Shown here: positions 26,113-35,050 of the stretch, piece by piece | How the letters are laid out: each line of letters begins with the position of its first letter | Position numbering within the stretch: the first letter of the stretch is position 1 | Assembly: GCF_002150685.1 (NCBI RefSeq) | Contig: NZ_MSSW01000056.1 | Span: 26,562-90,561 of the forward strand | DNA length: 64,000 nucleotides | Direction of reading: 5' to 3' | Source of the DNA: Algoriphagus antarcticus | GTDB lineage: Bacteria; Bacteroidota; Bacteroidia; Cytophagales; Cyclobacteriaceae | Program-made: the position numbers and the translations under genes | Notes under the pieces: model-generated | Databases searched by the model: none | Told to the model about the DNA's origin: nothing | Seen by the model: only the letters and a program-made list of their open reading frames with translations

Positions 26113-27012
26113 ATGTCTAAAAATTGTCTTTTGATTTATAATCCCATTTCAGGGAATGATTCTATTACTGATGTCGAACTTCTCGAAATGGTAAAAGTTG
26201 AGATACCTGATTTCTCAGTGGAACTTTGGGAGACTACAGGTGAAAATGATGAGGATAAAATCCTAAGTAAATACGAAGAATCTAAACCTGATTTAGTCTT
26301 GATAGGCGGAGGAGATGGGACTGTGAAACTAGTGGCCAAATGTCTTCATAAAAGGAAAGTCCCCATGTGCATAGTGCCTCTAGGCTCAGCAAACGGACTG
26401 GCAAAATGCATGGGGATCAATGATCTGGAGGGTTGTTGGGAAGCTGTCCGGGATTTTAAAATCCATGCAATCGATGCGATTCATATCAATGGAGAGCTTT
26501 GTTTGCATTTAGCTGATTTTGGGATAAATGCTAATCTGATTCAGAAATTTGAAGAAGAAGAGTCACGTGGTATGCTAGGCTATGTGAAGAATTCATTTTC
26601 AGAGATTTTTGGTACTGACGCAATGAAATTCCAACTTAAAACAGGAGGAGAATCATTTGATCTTATTGCCAAAATGATTGTAATAGCAAATGGTGACCGG
26701 TATGGCACTGGGGCAATTGTGAATTGCAAAGGGATTATGGATGATGGCAAATTTGAAATCATTGCTTTGAACCCTGAGACTGCTGAGGATTATTTGCGAA
26801 TGACGATTGCTTTTATAAAGGGGGATTTAGATCAGGTGGAGGGAGTGAAAACTTGGACGGTGGAAGAATGTCAACTTTCAAACCCAGAGGGCGCAGAATT
26901 TCAGATCGATGGAGAAATGATGGAACCAACAGCATCTGTAGAGGCAAAAATAGAGAAACATGCTTTTCAATTTTTAACCGGAAAGACTTTTTCAGCTTGC
27001 CATACGTCTTAG
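26113..27012 (+). CDS. Diacylglycerol/lipid kinase (YegS/BmrU/DgkB family)
   Basis: A 299-residue soluble kinase of the diacylglycerol kinase catalytic family. The N-terminal LLIYNPISG, the nucleotide loop LIGGGDGTV near 64-72 and VPLGSANGLAKCMG are the standard motifs, and the C-terminal beta sandwich includes FQIDGEMM. Members phosphorylate DAG, ceramide-like or other membrane lipids using ATP. It follows the App1-type phosphatase by 16 bases, so co-expression is likely. The true lipid is unknown. Confidence 0.9.
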   Translation: MSKNCLLIYNPISGNDSITDVELLEMVKVEIPDFSVELWETTGENDEDKILSKYEESKPDLVLIGGGDGTVKLVAKCLHKRKVPMCIVPLGSANGLAKCMGINDLEGCWEAVRDFKIHAIDAIHINGELCLHLADFGINANLIQKFEEEESRGMLGYVKNSFSEIFGTDAMKFQLKTGGESFDLIAKMIVIANGDRYGTGAIVNCKGIMDDGKFEIIALNPETAEDYLRMTIAFIKGDLDQVEGVKTWTVEECQLSNPEGAEFQIDGEMMEPTASVEAKIEKHAFQFLTGKTFSACHTS

Positions 27013-27098
27013 AAACTGTTCACTCATCCCATACTGATTTTTTAAACTCCAAAATTCCTTACCTTACTTTTTGTCTTTTTACACTTAATGATAATCCC

Positions 27099-27902
27099 AT
27101 GATGAATAAAATAGTGGCGCTAGCCTTGCTAGGAGGTTTTTTGATTTCCTGTAGTTCTGAGAAAAAGGAAGTTGTAATTGTTGACAATTCTGATTCTGAA
27201 TGGATCGATATGTTTAACGGAAAGGATCTGGAAGATTGGACTCCAAAAGTCTATCATCATGAAACAGGTGAAAATTACAGGAACACTTTCAAAGTAAACG
27301 AAGGGACTATTGAAGTGAATTATGACGATTACAATGAAGGGTTCAATGATCGCTATGGACATTTGTTTTATAAGAAGCCCTTTTCGTCTTTCCATATGAC
27401 CTGGGAATATAAATTCACTGATCAATGGCTGGAAGACGCTGCGAGTTACACTTATAGAAATAGCGGGGTGATGTTTCATTCTCAGGCTCCAGAGACTATT
27501 CTTAAAGAACAAGATTGGCCGATATCAGTAGAGTGGCAAATGCTGGCTGAAGAAGAAGAAGGCGTGCCTAGACCAACTGGAAACATGTGTTCACCAGGAA
27601 CAGATGTATATTTTGAAGGTGAAAAAGATCCGCGTCACTGCATCAATTCCACTTCTCAGACTTTCAAGTGGGACGAATGGGTAAAGGCCGACTTGATTGT
27701 ATATGGTGATTCTTTGGTGATCCATATGGTGAATGGCGATACCGTGTTGCAATACACTAAGCCACAAATCGGAGGCGGTGTTGCAAATAATTTTGATCCA
27801 CAATATAAGGTGGACGGTAAAGCGCTGACCGAAGGTTATATTGGTTTGCAGAGTGAAGGTCAGGGAGTGATATTTAAGAATTTGAAGATTAGAGAATTGT
27901 AG
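27099..27902 (+). CDS. DUF1080 (3-keto-disaccharide hydrolase-like) lipoprotein
   Basis: A 267-residue lipoprotein starting at ATG 27099 (an ATG follows directly). The open frame runs farther upstream through the kinase gene but without a signal. The lipobox LISC gives C18. The mature protein is a concanavalin-like beta sandwich of the DUF1080 family, with EWIDMFNGKDLEDWTP, SGVMFHSQ, EWQMLAEEEE and YIGLQSEGQGVIFKNLKIREL. Several characterised relatives cleave 3-keto-glycosides, often near Gfo/Idh dehydrogenases such as the one encoded convergently downstream. Another DUF1080 gene lies at 46352. Activity is inferred. Confidence 0.85.
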   Translation: MMNKIVALALLGGFLISCSSEKKEVVIVDNSDSEWIDMFNGKDLEDWTPKVYHHETGENYRNTFKVNEGTIEVNYDDYNEGFNDRYGHLFYKKPFSSFHMTWEYKFTDQWLEDAASYTYRNSGVMFHSQAPETILKEQDWPISVEWQMLAEEEEGVPRPTGNMCSPGTDVYFEGEKDPRHCINSTSQTFKWDEWVKADLIVYGDSLVIHMVNGDTVLQYTKPQIGGGVANNFDPQYKVDGKALTEGYIGLQSEGQGVIFKNLKIREL

Positions 27903-27948
27903 GGACGAATAATTATTCGCCCGTCCTATTGATCCTAATCTACGACAA

Positions 27949-27988
27949 TAAAGAAGCCGTTCGTGTTCTCACGAGCGGCTTCTTTAAT
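27949..27988. terminator. Strong bidirectional terminator
   Basis: A TAAAGAAGCCG-TTCGTG stem (27949-27965) pairs with CACGAGCGGCTTCTTTA (27970-27986) around a 4-nt loop. It has T tracts on both strands and lies between two convergent genes. A smaller palindrome CGAATAATTATTCG precedes it at about 27906. Confidence 0.8.
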
Positions 27989-28093
27989 AGGTATGAATTA
28001 ATTGGTGCTTTTATAGAGGTTATGTGTGAAATACGCCTTAATGCTTGGCAAAACAACACTTCCGTCTTCCGTCAACGGTCTTCCCAATTCTAT

Positions 28094-29197
28094 CTACTTC
28101 AAATAAACCGTCTTACCAGTTTTTGCGCTTTCTACAGCAGCAGATAAGATTTCCACCACGATCATGTTATTTTCCAGTGAAGGGAGCGCGTAGTCATCTA
28201 GTACAAGTTCTCCATGGATCACAGCCAGAAATAAGGTGAAAGGATCTTCGAATGGGGTGTTTTGATATTCTAATTCAAGCTTTTGCTCTTCAAATCCAGA
28301 ATAACCGTCTGCCGATAAGATGCGGACATCTGTGGGATTATCCGCATATATCACTCCTTTCAGCCCGTAGATTTCCATGTCCTTTCTGCCAATAGGCCAG
28401 TTCCACGATGCTTGAATTATGGCCTGAGAATCGTCATAATTCAAGATAATGGTAGCTTCATCATCCACTTTTGGATTGTTTTCAGGTTGCAATTGCTGAG
28501 TCACTGCAGTGACTGATTTAGGACGTTTTCCATTTTCCAGCCAAGTGACCAAGTTTGCCCCATAGCAACCAAAATCGATGATAGCTCCCCCGCCATTAAG
28601 TTTTGGATCAGTTAGCCACTCCAGGAATTCGTCACTTACGCCAATTTTTTTCGGTCCTCGATGCCCATCCCGAACTACTACCTTTCGCAAGTCACCTACT
28701 TCCCCGCTATTGAGAATCTCATATGCTTTGAACGTGCTGGGATACCAAGTTGTCTCGTAATTTGTAATGAGGTGAATGTTGTGTTTCTCTGCAAGCGCCT
28801 TCATTTTCTGCGCATGTTCGAGGCTTACAGCCAAAGGCTTTTCCACCATCACATGAATGCCTCTTGGTGCACAAGCCTCTACCACTGCGAGGTGATCGTA
28901 GATATTGCCAAAAGCTGTCACTGCCTCGGGTTTCGTTTTTTCCAGCATCCCTTCCATGGTGTCAAAAACCAAATCCATGGAAATCCCGTGCTGTTCGGTT
29001 AGCCTTTTTGCCAATTCTCTGTTAGGCTCTGCAATGCCGACAATCTCCAAATCCGCGCGATCCTTTGCTCTGAGAATCCAGCCTACATGCCCATGCGTAA
29101 GGCCAGCGATTCCGATCCTTGTTCTTTTCTGCTGCGCAAAAGAGTGGGTGCTGACTAGTGATAAAATGAAGAAGCTGAGAATTATGCGGGTTATCAT
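28094..29197 (-). CDS. Exported Gfo/Idh/MocA family oxidoreductase
   Basis: A 367-residue NAD(P)-dependent dehydrogenase-type protein with a Sec signal peptide (about 1-22, ending SFAQQ), so it is predicted to be periplasmic. The Rossmann domain begins RIGIAGLTHGHVG, the conserved VEKPLA motif is present, and the C-terminal domain has GGGAIIDFGCYGANL with the catalytic-type Asp and the usual beta sheet. Exported family members either carry bound cofactor or act as glycosidases (GH109-like). Convergent with a DUF1080 lipoprotein gene, and next to the GH88 operon on the same strand with a 244-base gap, so a part in carbohydrate oxidation is plausible but not shown. Confidence 0.88.
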   Translation of the reverse strand: MITRIILSFFILSLVSTHSFAQQKRTRIGIAGLTHGHVGWILRAKDRADLEIVGIAEPNRELAKRLTEQHGISMDLVFDTMEGMLEKTKPEAVTAFGNIYDHLAVVEACAPRGIHVMVEKPLAVSLEHAQKMKALAEKHNIHLITNYETTWYPSTFKAYEILNSGEVGDLRKVVVRDGHRGPKKIGVSDEFLEWLTDPKLNGGGAIIDFGCYGANLVTWLENGKRPKSVTAVTQQLQPENNPKVDDEATIILNYDDSQAIIQASWNWPIGRKDMEIYGLKGVIYADNPTDVRILSADGYSGFEEQKLELEYQNTPFEDPFTLFLAVIHGELVLDDYALPSLENNMIVVEILSAAVESAKTGKTVYLK

Positions 29198-29441
29198 GGG
29201 GTAGAAAGGTTAGAGAGTAAAACAACAGAGATGTTAGATGATTTCGTAAGAGATGTTCTAATCGAACAGTGGCTTCATTAGGCAATTCCCAATTGTTTTT
29301 CAATTAAGAATTATTTATTCCTGTAAATTAATCAGTAAAGAGATAAGAGCATGATAAAATAAGCCCCACTCTAGGATTTAGGCTAAGTAATGCAAAGAGA
29401 ATACAGCTACTGTAACCAATCTGGATAAAAGTATAATTCTC

Positions 29442-30212
29442 TTACATCCTCGCGATAGTCATACCCCCATCCACCGAAATGACCTGCCCAGTAGAATAGG
29501 GCAAATCTCCCTTAACCAAAGCTGCAACGACTTTTCCGATGTCCTCTGGAACGCCCATTCTCGGTTCTAGCGTCATTCCGTTTTTCACGCCTTGATGATA
29601 CGTCTCGCGGACTTTCTCGATCATATCAGTTTCTATTACTCCAGGTCGAATCTCATAAACAGGAATCCCAAACTCAGCCATTTTCACAGCCAAGACTTTG
29701 GAAAGCATGGAGAGCGCGGATTTTGACATGCAGTACGAAGCGCGAGTGGTGGAGGCCACTTCGGCAGATATTGAGGTGATAGTTACGATGGAGATGTCAG
29801 AATCAGGTTTGTTCATCTTGAGTTCTGCCATCCATTTTGCGATAGCTTGAGTTAGGAAAAAAGTGCCGCGCAGGTTGATATCCATCAGGTGATCGAAATC
29901 CTCTTCCGTGATATCGAAAATATCACTTCTGGTTCTTGGTGCCACACCTGCATTGTTAACGAGTACGTCGATTTTACCAAACTTGGCTATTAACCCTGAA
30001 ATGATCGATTCGCGATCTTCGCGAGAAGCAATATTTCCCTGAAGGTATTCCACCCGAGCACCTAAAGACCTCAAGCTTTCCAGAGCCTCTCTCACACTTG
30101 CCTCTTCACGAACGCCATTGATTGCCAGATTAAAGCCCTCTTCTGCGAGTTTTTTGGCGATACCCAAACCTATTCCGCGTGATCCCCCGGTGATTAATGC
30201 TACTCGACTCAT
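29442..30212 (-). CDS. Short-chain dehydrogenase/reductase (3-ketoacyl-ACP reductase annotated type)
   Basis: A 256-residue classical SDR: NAD(P) motif TGGSRGIG near 8-15, LVNNAG, the catalytic Ser in TITSISAE, YxxxK in SYCMSKSA, and the C-terminal GQVISVDGGM. In the family tree such proteins are often labelled FabG-like, but the operon with a GH88 hydrolase, symporter and flavin oxidoreductase suggests it reduces or oxidises a sugar or sugar-acid intermediate. Its start overlaps the stop of the flavin enzyme gene by four bases (ATGA), so it is translationally coupled as the last gene of the unit. Confidence 0.88.
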   Translation of the reverse strand: MSRVALITGGSRGIGLGIAKKLAEEGFNLAINGVREEASVREALESLRSLGARVEYLQGNIASREDRESIISGLIAKFGKIDVLVNNAGVAPRTRSDIFDITEEDFDHLMDINLRGTFFLTQAIAKWMAELKMNKPDSDISIVTITSISAEVASTTRASYCMSKSALSMLSKVLAVKMAEFGIPVYEIRPGVIETDMIEKVRETYHQGVKNGMTLEPRMGVPEDIGKVVAALVKGDLPYSTGQVISVDGGMTIARM

Positions 30213-31654
30213 GATGCTTTGATGGTTTTTAGTGTTTCGTGTATTTCCATTTTTTTGTAAAAAGGATCCAGTGGAAAACAGCCTGAAATCATCCCATTTC
30301 TAGGAGCAGTGGTGCAATCTGAGAATGTTCGGCAGATTTTCGCGCGCTTCATAGGAGTTCCTTCTAGGACATCCGCCGGTAATTCCGGATAGCTCAATAC
30401 CATTCTTCCCAAACCAATAGAATCTGCTTTTCCTGCTTTCAGTACGTTTTGAGCGATATTTGGTAGCCACTCCTGTAGATAGGAGTATCCTGAACCTACT
30501 GCATAGAAATTAGGAAAAGCTTTCTTTACCTCACTTACCGCAGCTATTTGGCGAGCAACTCCATGCAGTGGATCTTCCGGTGGCATATAGCCATCTGATG
30601 GTGGGAACAGTGCTGGACGTTGAATATGCGGATTGTAATAGGGACTGCCAGCTGTAGTGCAAAGCAATTCTATATCGAGTTTTTCCAGTTCCTTGAGAAA
30701 TTGAAATGATTCGCTCAGATCCACTTCTAAGCCAGTTTCATTTCCACCAAAAGCGTATTTATAAGGACCCTCGGTTGCTGGAATTCCCGTTCCTTCTGGG
30801 CCCTGTTTGAAAGGCATCCAGTCGAAAATGCTCATGCGAACACCAATGTCCAATCCCGGAGCTTCGGCTCTGATTCCCGCTACGATCTCTCGAATAAAGC
30901 GAGTGCGGTTTTCTAGTGATTTACCGTATTTCCCGTCACGGTCATAAGCACTTAGAAACTCATGTCCCAAATACCCATGACAATGTTTGATGTCAACGAA
31001 CTTGTATCCGGTCTTCTGCGCACGAACGGCAGCGATCACATAGTCGTCGATCAACTCAGATATTTCTCCATCTGTCATCAACGGATAATCTTCCGCCAAA
31101 CCGAACTTCTTATTCAAAACTGGATGGGAATAAAGGATTTTGGGCTCCATCTTGGTTTTGCTGTTTGGCTTGCAAAATCTGCCTGAATGAGTAAGCTGTA
31201 AGCCGGTGAGCAAACCATCGGAGTTTCCAAAAGCTGTTTTGTGCTCGCGCTCCACCAGCTGGTACAACTCTTCAAAGTCATCCAGATTCTCCTCATTCAT
31301 TATAAGTTGATTGGGATTGGCTCTGCCAGCAGGCTGAACGGCTACTGCCTCGCAGCCCCACAATAACTTCGCTCCCGAAATCGCAAAGTTCTTCCAGCGT
31401 CTTTTGGTGAGTTCTGAAGGTTTGCCGTCGGTAGTACCATCCCATCCTTCCATAGGCAAGATGCAGAAAGCATTTCCGATCTTATTTCCAGAGCGTAGTT
31501 GATGAGTTTTCGCAAAAGGAGAGTTTTCACCTGAATTAAGATTTTCATCAAATTCTAAGTCTATTCCTTCCTGATCTAGATGTTCTCGGAGTTTTTCGGC
31601 AGTTTTTAACTGCGCCACTCTCGGGTATTGCGATTTGTATTTCCCTAAACTCAT
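30209..31654 (-). CDS. Old Yellow Enzyme-like NADH:flavin oxidoreductase
   Basis: A 481-residue TIM-barrel flavoenzyme without a C-terminal FeS/NADPH domain. FMN-site features include ILPMEGWDGTT at the N terminus, GLQLTHSGRF, the DIKHCHGYLGHEFLS active-site block, NRTRFIREIVAGI and a late ADSIGLGRM. Relatives reduce activated double bonds. It overlaps neighbours by four bases on both sides, so it is an integral member of the GH88 operon. GH88 products are unsaturated uronates, and reduction of the conjugated keto form by this enzyme is an attractive but untested role. A cysteine-rich RAKICRTFSDCTTAP tail near 440-455 resembles the family's second-domain edge. Confidence 0.85.
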   Translation of the reverse strand: MSLGKYKSQYPRVAQLKTAEKLREHLDQEGIDLEFDENLNSGENSPFAKTHQLRSGNKIGNAFCILPMEGWDGTTDGKPSELTKRRWKNFAISGAKLLWGCEAVAVQPAGRANPNQLIMNEENLDDFEELYQLVEREHKTAFGNSDGLLTGLQLTHSGRFCKPNSKTKMEPKILYSHPVLNKKFGLAEDYPLMTDGEISELIDDYVIAAVRAQKTGYKFVDIKHCHGYLGHEFLSAYDRDGKYGKSLENRTRFIREIVAGIRAEAPGLDIGVRMSIFDWMPFKQGPEGTGIPATEGPYKYAFGGNETGLEVDLSESFQFLKELEKLDIELLCTTAGSPYYNPHIQRPALFPPSDGYMPPEDPLHGVARQIAAVSEVKKAFPNFYAVGSGYSYLQEWLPNIAQNVLKAGKADSIGLGRMVLSYPELPADVLEGTPMKRAKICRTFSDCTTAPRNGMISGCFPLDPFYKKMEIHETLKTIKAS

Positions 31655-33030
31655 CGACTTACGCAGTTAAAAAAGCTGTAATAAGCTTCGTCTTTTTGCA
31701 TTCGTTGCAGGAGCAAAGCCAGTTCCCGAGCATGATAATCACCCCACATACAGGATTCACCGTAAGGAGCTTTATTTGGGTCGGGACGGTAATCCCAGCC
31801 ATTTGGTTGATGATAGATAGAATGCAAAATCAATCCCTGATGCGCTGGGTCAGTAGATAAATACGGTTCAGAGAAAAGGTTTTCGGCGACCTGAATTCCT
31901 GCTTTAATATACTTTTCTGATGGTACAGGATCTGAATCTTTCAGCCAATTCCCAATTCTGATAAGACCTTGTGCAGTGATGCATGCAGCGGAAGAATCGA
32001 TTGGTTCATAAGCATTGAAAGGATCTGATTTCTCATTGAGATAGTCTCCCATCTTTGTCAATCCCGGTGCTCCTGTATCCCAATAAGGAATGCCGTCAGT
32101 TGGCGTATTGCTGAGGTAAAATTCTGTAGTTGCGATAGCAGCTTTGGTAAGTTCTGCGACGAGATCTTCTTTAGAAATGACAGCCGAATAGTCGTTCTCA
32201 TCAATTTTATCTAGAATTTCGAGCGTTTCACCCAGTCCGCAAATGGCCCAAGCCAAGCCACGAGTCCAGGTACTGAAGCCTGTATAACCTTGCTGAGAAT
32301 TTGGACAACGGTAATTTCCATCATTGGTATTGAAGATGATTTCGTGGGCAGTTCTGCCGGATACATCGTACGTGTCTCTGCCTTTTCCATAGAAAATAGA
32401 ATAGCGGACTGTACTCAGGACATGCTGGATCGCTCGCTGAATAAGCGAGATTCGTTTGTCATTTTCTCCCTGCAATACGTGGCCTAATCCATGAGAAACT
32501 ACCAGCGAACGGCAGGAACGGATCGTATCCACGAAAAGCGAATGCGGCCCATTGAAGGAATAAATAAAGCCGCCATCTCGAGTTGTAGTCCATCTCATTG
32601 CCTGCACGGCTCCGCTTACTTTTAAAGCTAGGTCGTAGAAGTTTTTCTCCCAATCAGTACCTTCTATTTTTCCTTCTTTGATGAGTCGTAGCAAATTTCC
32701 GTAGGTGCTGACATTGTTGAATCCATGATCATGGACGCCCGTATGTGTGAGATGGGGAGCCATTTTGCTCAGTGTATTCTCTCTACCGATTTTCAAAAAT
32801 TGCTGATCTCCTGTGGCGTCAAATTGAAGAATTGCAGAGCCGTATTGAAAGCCCTGAGTCCATTCTGTCCAGCCACGAGTTACGTATTTACCTTTTTCAG
32901 TGAAAACCGGGGCTCCATTTTTTGGGTCAAAAGACTTTTCTATTTGTAGAATTTTTTCTCCCGAAAGCTCCCAAAATCGTTTGAGAGGCTGTTCCAATTG
33001 ATTTATTGAAATGTTTGAATCAAGCTTCAT
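31651..33030 (-). CDS. GH88-type unsaturated glucuronyl hydrolase
   Basis: A 459-residue (alpha/alpha)6-barrel enzyme with no signal peptide, so cytoplasmic. D101 in GVHDHGF and D168 in FVDTIRS fit the two catalytic aspartates of unsaturated glucuronyl hydrolases, which hydrate the C4-C5 double bond of the non-reducing unsaturated uronate left by polysaccharide lyases. STWTRGLAWAI and a C-terminal ESCMWGDYHARELALLL are also family hallmarks. GH105 is the alternative. It overlaps the symporter gene by 11 bases and the flavin enzyme gene by four. No lyase gene is visible in the window, so the oligosaccharide must come from elsewhere. Confidence 0.85.
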   Translation of the reverse strand: MKLDSNISINQLEQPLKRFWELSGEKILQIEKSFDPKNGAPVFTEKGKYVTRGWTEWTQGFQYGSAILQFDATGDQQFLKIGRENTLSKMAPHLTHTGVHDHGFNNVSTYGNLLRLIKEGKIEGTDWEKNFYDLALKVSGAVQAMRWTTTRDGGFIYSFNGPHSLFVDTIRSCRSLVVSHGLGHVLQGENDKRISLIQRAIQHVLSTVRYSIFYGKGRDTYDVSGRTAHEIIFNTNDGNYRCPNSQQGYTGFSTWTRGLAWAICGLGETLEILDKIDENDYSAVISKEDLVAELTKAAIATTEFYLSNTPTDGIPYWDTGAPGLTKMGDYLNEKSDPFNAYEPIDSSAACITAQGLIRIGNWLKDSDPVPSEKYIKAGIQVAENLFSEPYLSTDPAHQGLILHSIYHQPNGWDYRPDPNKAPYGESCMWGDYHARELALLLQRMQKDEAYYSFFNCVSR

Positions 33031-34432
33031 GAGTAGTTTTTTGAGTCAAATGATGGCGAAGCATCAAGATGAAAGTAAGAACAAAGAGTACGCAATACAT
33101 CAAGAAATCCAGAGGATACCCTGCGATGATAGAAGGAACGATTCCTATAAGTGATAATACGAAAGTAGCTAGTGCTAATGTAGAAAGCCAGATTAGTTCT
33201 TTGGGAGGGTTTTTGAATATTACTGCTCCCAAAACCACTGGGGCAATCATGGATGTGCCTGCAAAACTCACACGGGCTAGCAATACCAATTCATCGCTCA
33301 TGTAAGTGGAAAATACCAAAACGATAAGCGAGAAAACAAGGATCGAAATCTTTGTGATACGCATATTGGATTTGTCGGAGCCAGAAAGAAGAGATCGAAG
33401 CTCTGTTCCCAAGGCGAAAATCTGGGCATTGGTAGTAGAAAGGCAGGCGGCGAATAAACCAACTACGGCCAATGCGGCTACCGGAACTGCCTGATCAAAC
33501 AAAAGTGCGTTGGTAAGAAAATCTGCAGTACTCGCATCGGGATATTTGATCGCTCCATAAAGCCCGATGAAGGCTGTCGGCAATATGACCAGAATCGCGA
33601 AAATCCCGACCGCATAAGCCATTCTATGCACGGATTTCAGGTTTTTCATCACCACTAAACGAGTGGTGAATTGAGGCTGAGAAACTGGAATCAACACAAT
33701 TGCTATAGCAGAAGCGATCAGGAACGGCGAAGTGAAAAGGCCTTTTGGGCCAGGGAGTGTGAGCAAGTCAGCATTGGTTTCGGATACTTTTGCCAATCCA
33801 GCTTCCAGTCCTCCAGCCATTTGCAAACAAGTCATCCCGATAATCCAAATTACCGTCAGCATGATCACTCCTTGAATTGCATCGCTATAGACTATCGCTT
33901 TTAAACCGCCAATCTCTGAGTATATCAACATGATGAATACCAACAGTGCCGACCAAGACCAGTAAGGGAGCATATCTGGAAAAGCGGCATCTAAAAAGAT
34001 GGAGATTCCTCTTATTTGAATAGCGACGTAAGGAATCAAAAAGAGAAAGGCACTCGCGAACACCAAATACCCTGCGAACGAAGTCTGATAACAAGATTTC
34101 ATCAGTCCGGCAACTCCTTTGTACCCATTGATAGAAGCTCGCTTTCGTAATGCATAGCCAAACCAAATCAGGAAAAAGACCATCAGTGCATCTGAAAAGG
34201 CGAGGAAAATCCATGCGCCAACACCGTGAGTTCGGAAGAAATCCGGCATGCCCATAAAGGTGAAGGCGGAGAATAATGCGGCTGAGAATGTCAGAAAACC
34301 TAGTATGGTTCCGATGTTTGAGCCCGCAAAGATGAAGTCGTCTGAGGTTCTTTCTTTGCTATAAGAGCGATAGGACGCATATCCCAGCATCGCCAGAAAT
34401 AGCGTAAAGAAGAAAATTAACCATCCAATCAT
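33020..34432 (-). CDS. Sodium:solute symporter (SSS family)
   Basis: A 470-residue integral membrane transporter with about 13 predicted helices and SSS motifs: the N-terminal RTSDDFIFAGSNIG, a YSDAIQGVIM block typical of the family signature, and VGLFAACLSTTNAQIFALG near helix 8. The family couples sodium entry to uptake of sugars, uronates and other solutes. It is encoded between a 70-residue membrane protein (four-base overlap) and the GH88 hydrolase (11-base overlap), so the likely cargo is an unsaturated uronate oligosaccharide. Confidence 0.92.
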   Translation of the reverse strand: MIGWLIFFFTLFLAMLGYASYRSYSKERTSDDFIFAGSNIGTILGFLTFSAALFSAFTFMGMPDFFRTHGVGAWIFLAFSDALMVFFLIWFGYALRKRASINGYKGVAGLMKSCYQTSFAGYLVFASAFLFLIPYVAIQIRGISIFLDAAFPDMLPYWSWSALLVFIMLIYSEIGGLKAIVYSDAIQGVIMLTVIWIIGMTCLQMAGGLEAGLAKVSETNADLLTLPGPKGLFTSPFLIASAIAIVLIPVSQPQFTTRLVVMKNLKSVHRMAYAVGIFAILVILPTAFIGLYGAIKYPDASTADFLTNALLFDQAVPVAALAVVGLFAACLSTTNAQIFALGTELRSLLSGSDKSNMRITKISILVFSLIVLVFSTYMSDELVLLARVSFAGTSMIAPVVLGAVIFKNPPKELIWLSTLALATFVLSLIGIVPSIIAGYPLDFLMYCVLFVLTFILMLRHHLTQKTTHEA

Positions 34433-34641
34433 TGCTTCTTAGGATCTTCAAATGGAAAAAACTTCGATCCCAAAAATGTAGCAAATACCACTAAAATGCT
34501 CACCAGCAAACCAGTCCAAAAGACGAAAGGGATGCCCGCTAGCGTAGGTTCAACTTTGTTGTCTTTGAATAAAAATAGGAAAGCACCCACTGTCATGATT
34601 ACGACAGCAAGCACCAGCATTTTCCATTGTTTGGATTTCAT
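34429..34641 (-). CDS. Small two-helix membrane protein, DUF3311-like symporter partner
   Basis: Seventy residues with two membrane helices (about 8-24 and 39-60) separated by a VEPTLAGIPFVFW loop, the pattern of the small DUF3311-like proteins that precede SSS symporter genes. Its stop overlaps the symporter start by four bases. It is the first gene of the five-gene operon and starts at the ATG that ends a leader shared with the dienelactone hydrolase gene. Role as a transporter accessory subunit is inferred from position. Confidence 0.75.
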   Translation of the reverse strand: MKSKQWKMLVLAVVIMTVGAFLFLFKDNKVEPTLAGIPFVFWTGLLVSILVVFATFLGSKFFPFEDPKKQ

Positions 34642-34734
34642 GTGTTTATAATTGTTTTTTGATGGTCACATGGAATCTCGCATTGTAGAATTATCATCTC
34701 TCTGTGTGTCGCATACGACATGCTCGATTCCATG
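34637..34734 (-). promoter_or_regulatory. Conserved leader, copy 1 (GH88 operon)
   Basis: On the minus strand the first gene is preceded by an A-rich segment ending AATTATAAACACATG, an ATGCGAGATTCCAT block (plus strand 34669-34683), an ACAGAGAGATGAT word and CATGGAATCGAGCATG (34719-34734). The outer blocks are inverted relatives of each other. The same blocks in the same order lie before the dienelactone hydrolase gene at 59628, with an exact 26-base match at 34637-34662 and 59624-59649. Confidence 0.65.
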
Positions 34735-35050
34735 GGAATAGGTTAAGGTTATTTTGGATAATTCGGATTTTGCCTAAAAATGATTTTAAATATGGCTTAA
34801 AATAGCAATTATCTTTTTTAATTCTAACCTGTAGTGGTGAGCTATTCCAGTTTTCTACGAAATGGATTTCATGTGAAAAAGTAAATTTTGTAGGTGGTAA
34901 GTTTTGTAAGTAGTAAGAGGTGAAAAGTTTAATGTATTAGTGAAGATTGGAAAAAATCTTTTTGTGGTTACCAACAAAAGTGCGTTGCCCAATATACAGC
35001 ACGTTTCAAAACTTACTTCTTACTTTTTACCACTTACTTTTCACATCAAG
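34735..35050. repeat. Intergenic region with inverted CTTACTTTTCAC-type repeats
   Basis: No gene. A G/A-rich run with GGTGGTAAGTTTTGTAAGT and AAGAGGTGAAAAG (34890-34930) faces its rough complement CTTACTTCTTAC...TTACTTTTCAC (35009-35045) about 80 bases on. This makes an imperfect inverted repeat next to the broken FdhF/YdeP gene. Confidence 0.45.

Noticed and set aside
26853..27098. Upstream extension of the DUF1080 gene inside the lipid-kinase gene
   Set aside because: The signal peptide and lipobox begin at ATG 27099; the extension is only a shadow frame of the kinase gene.
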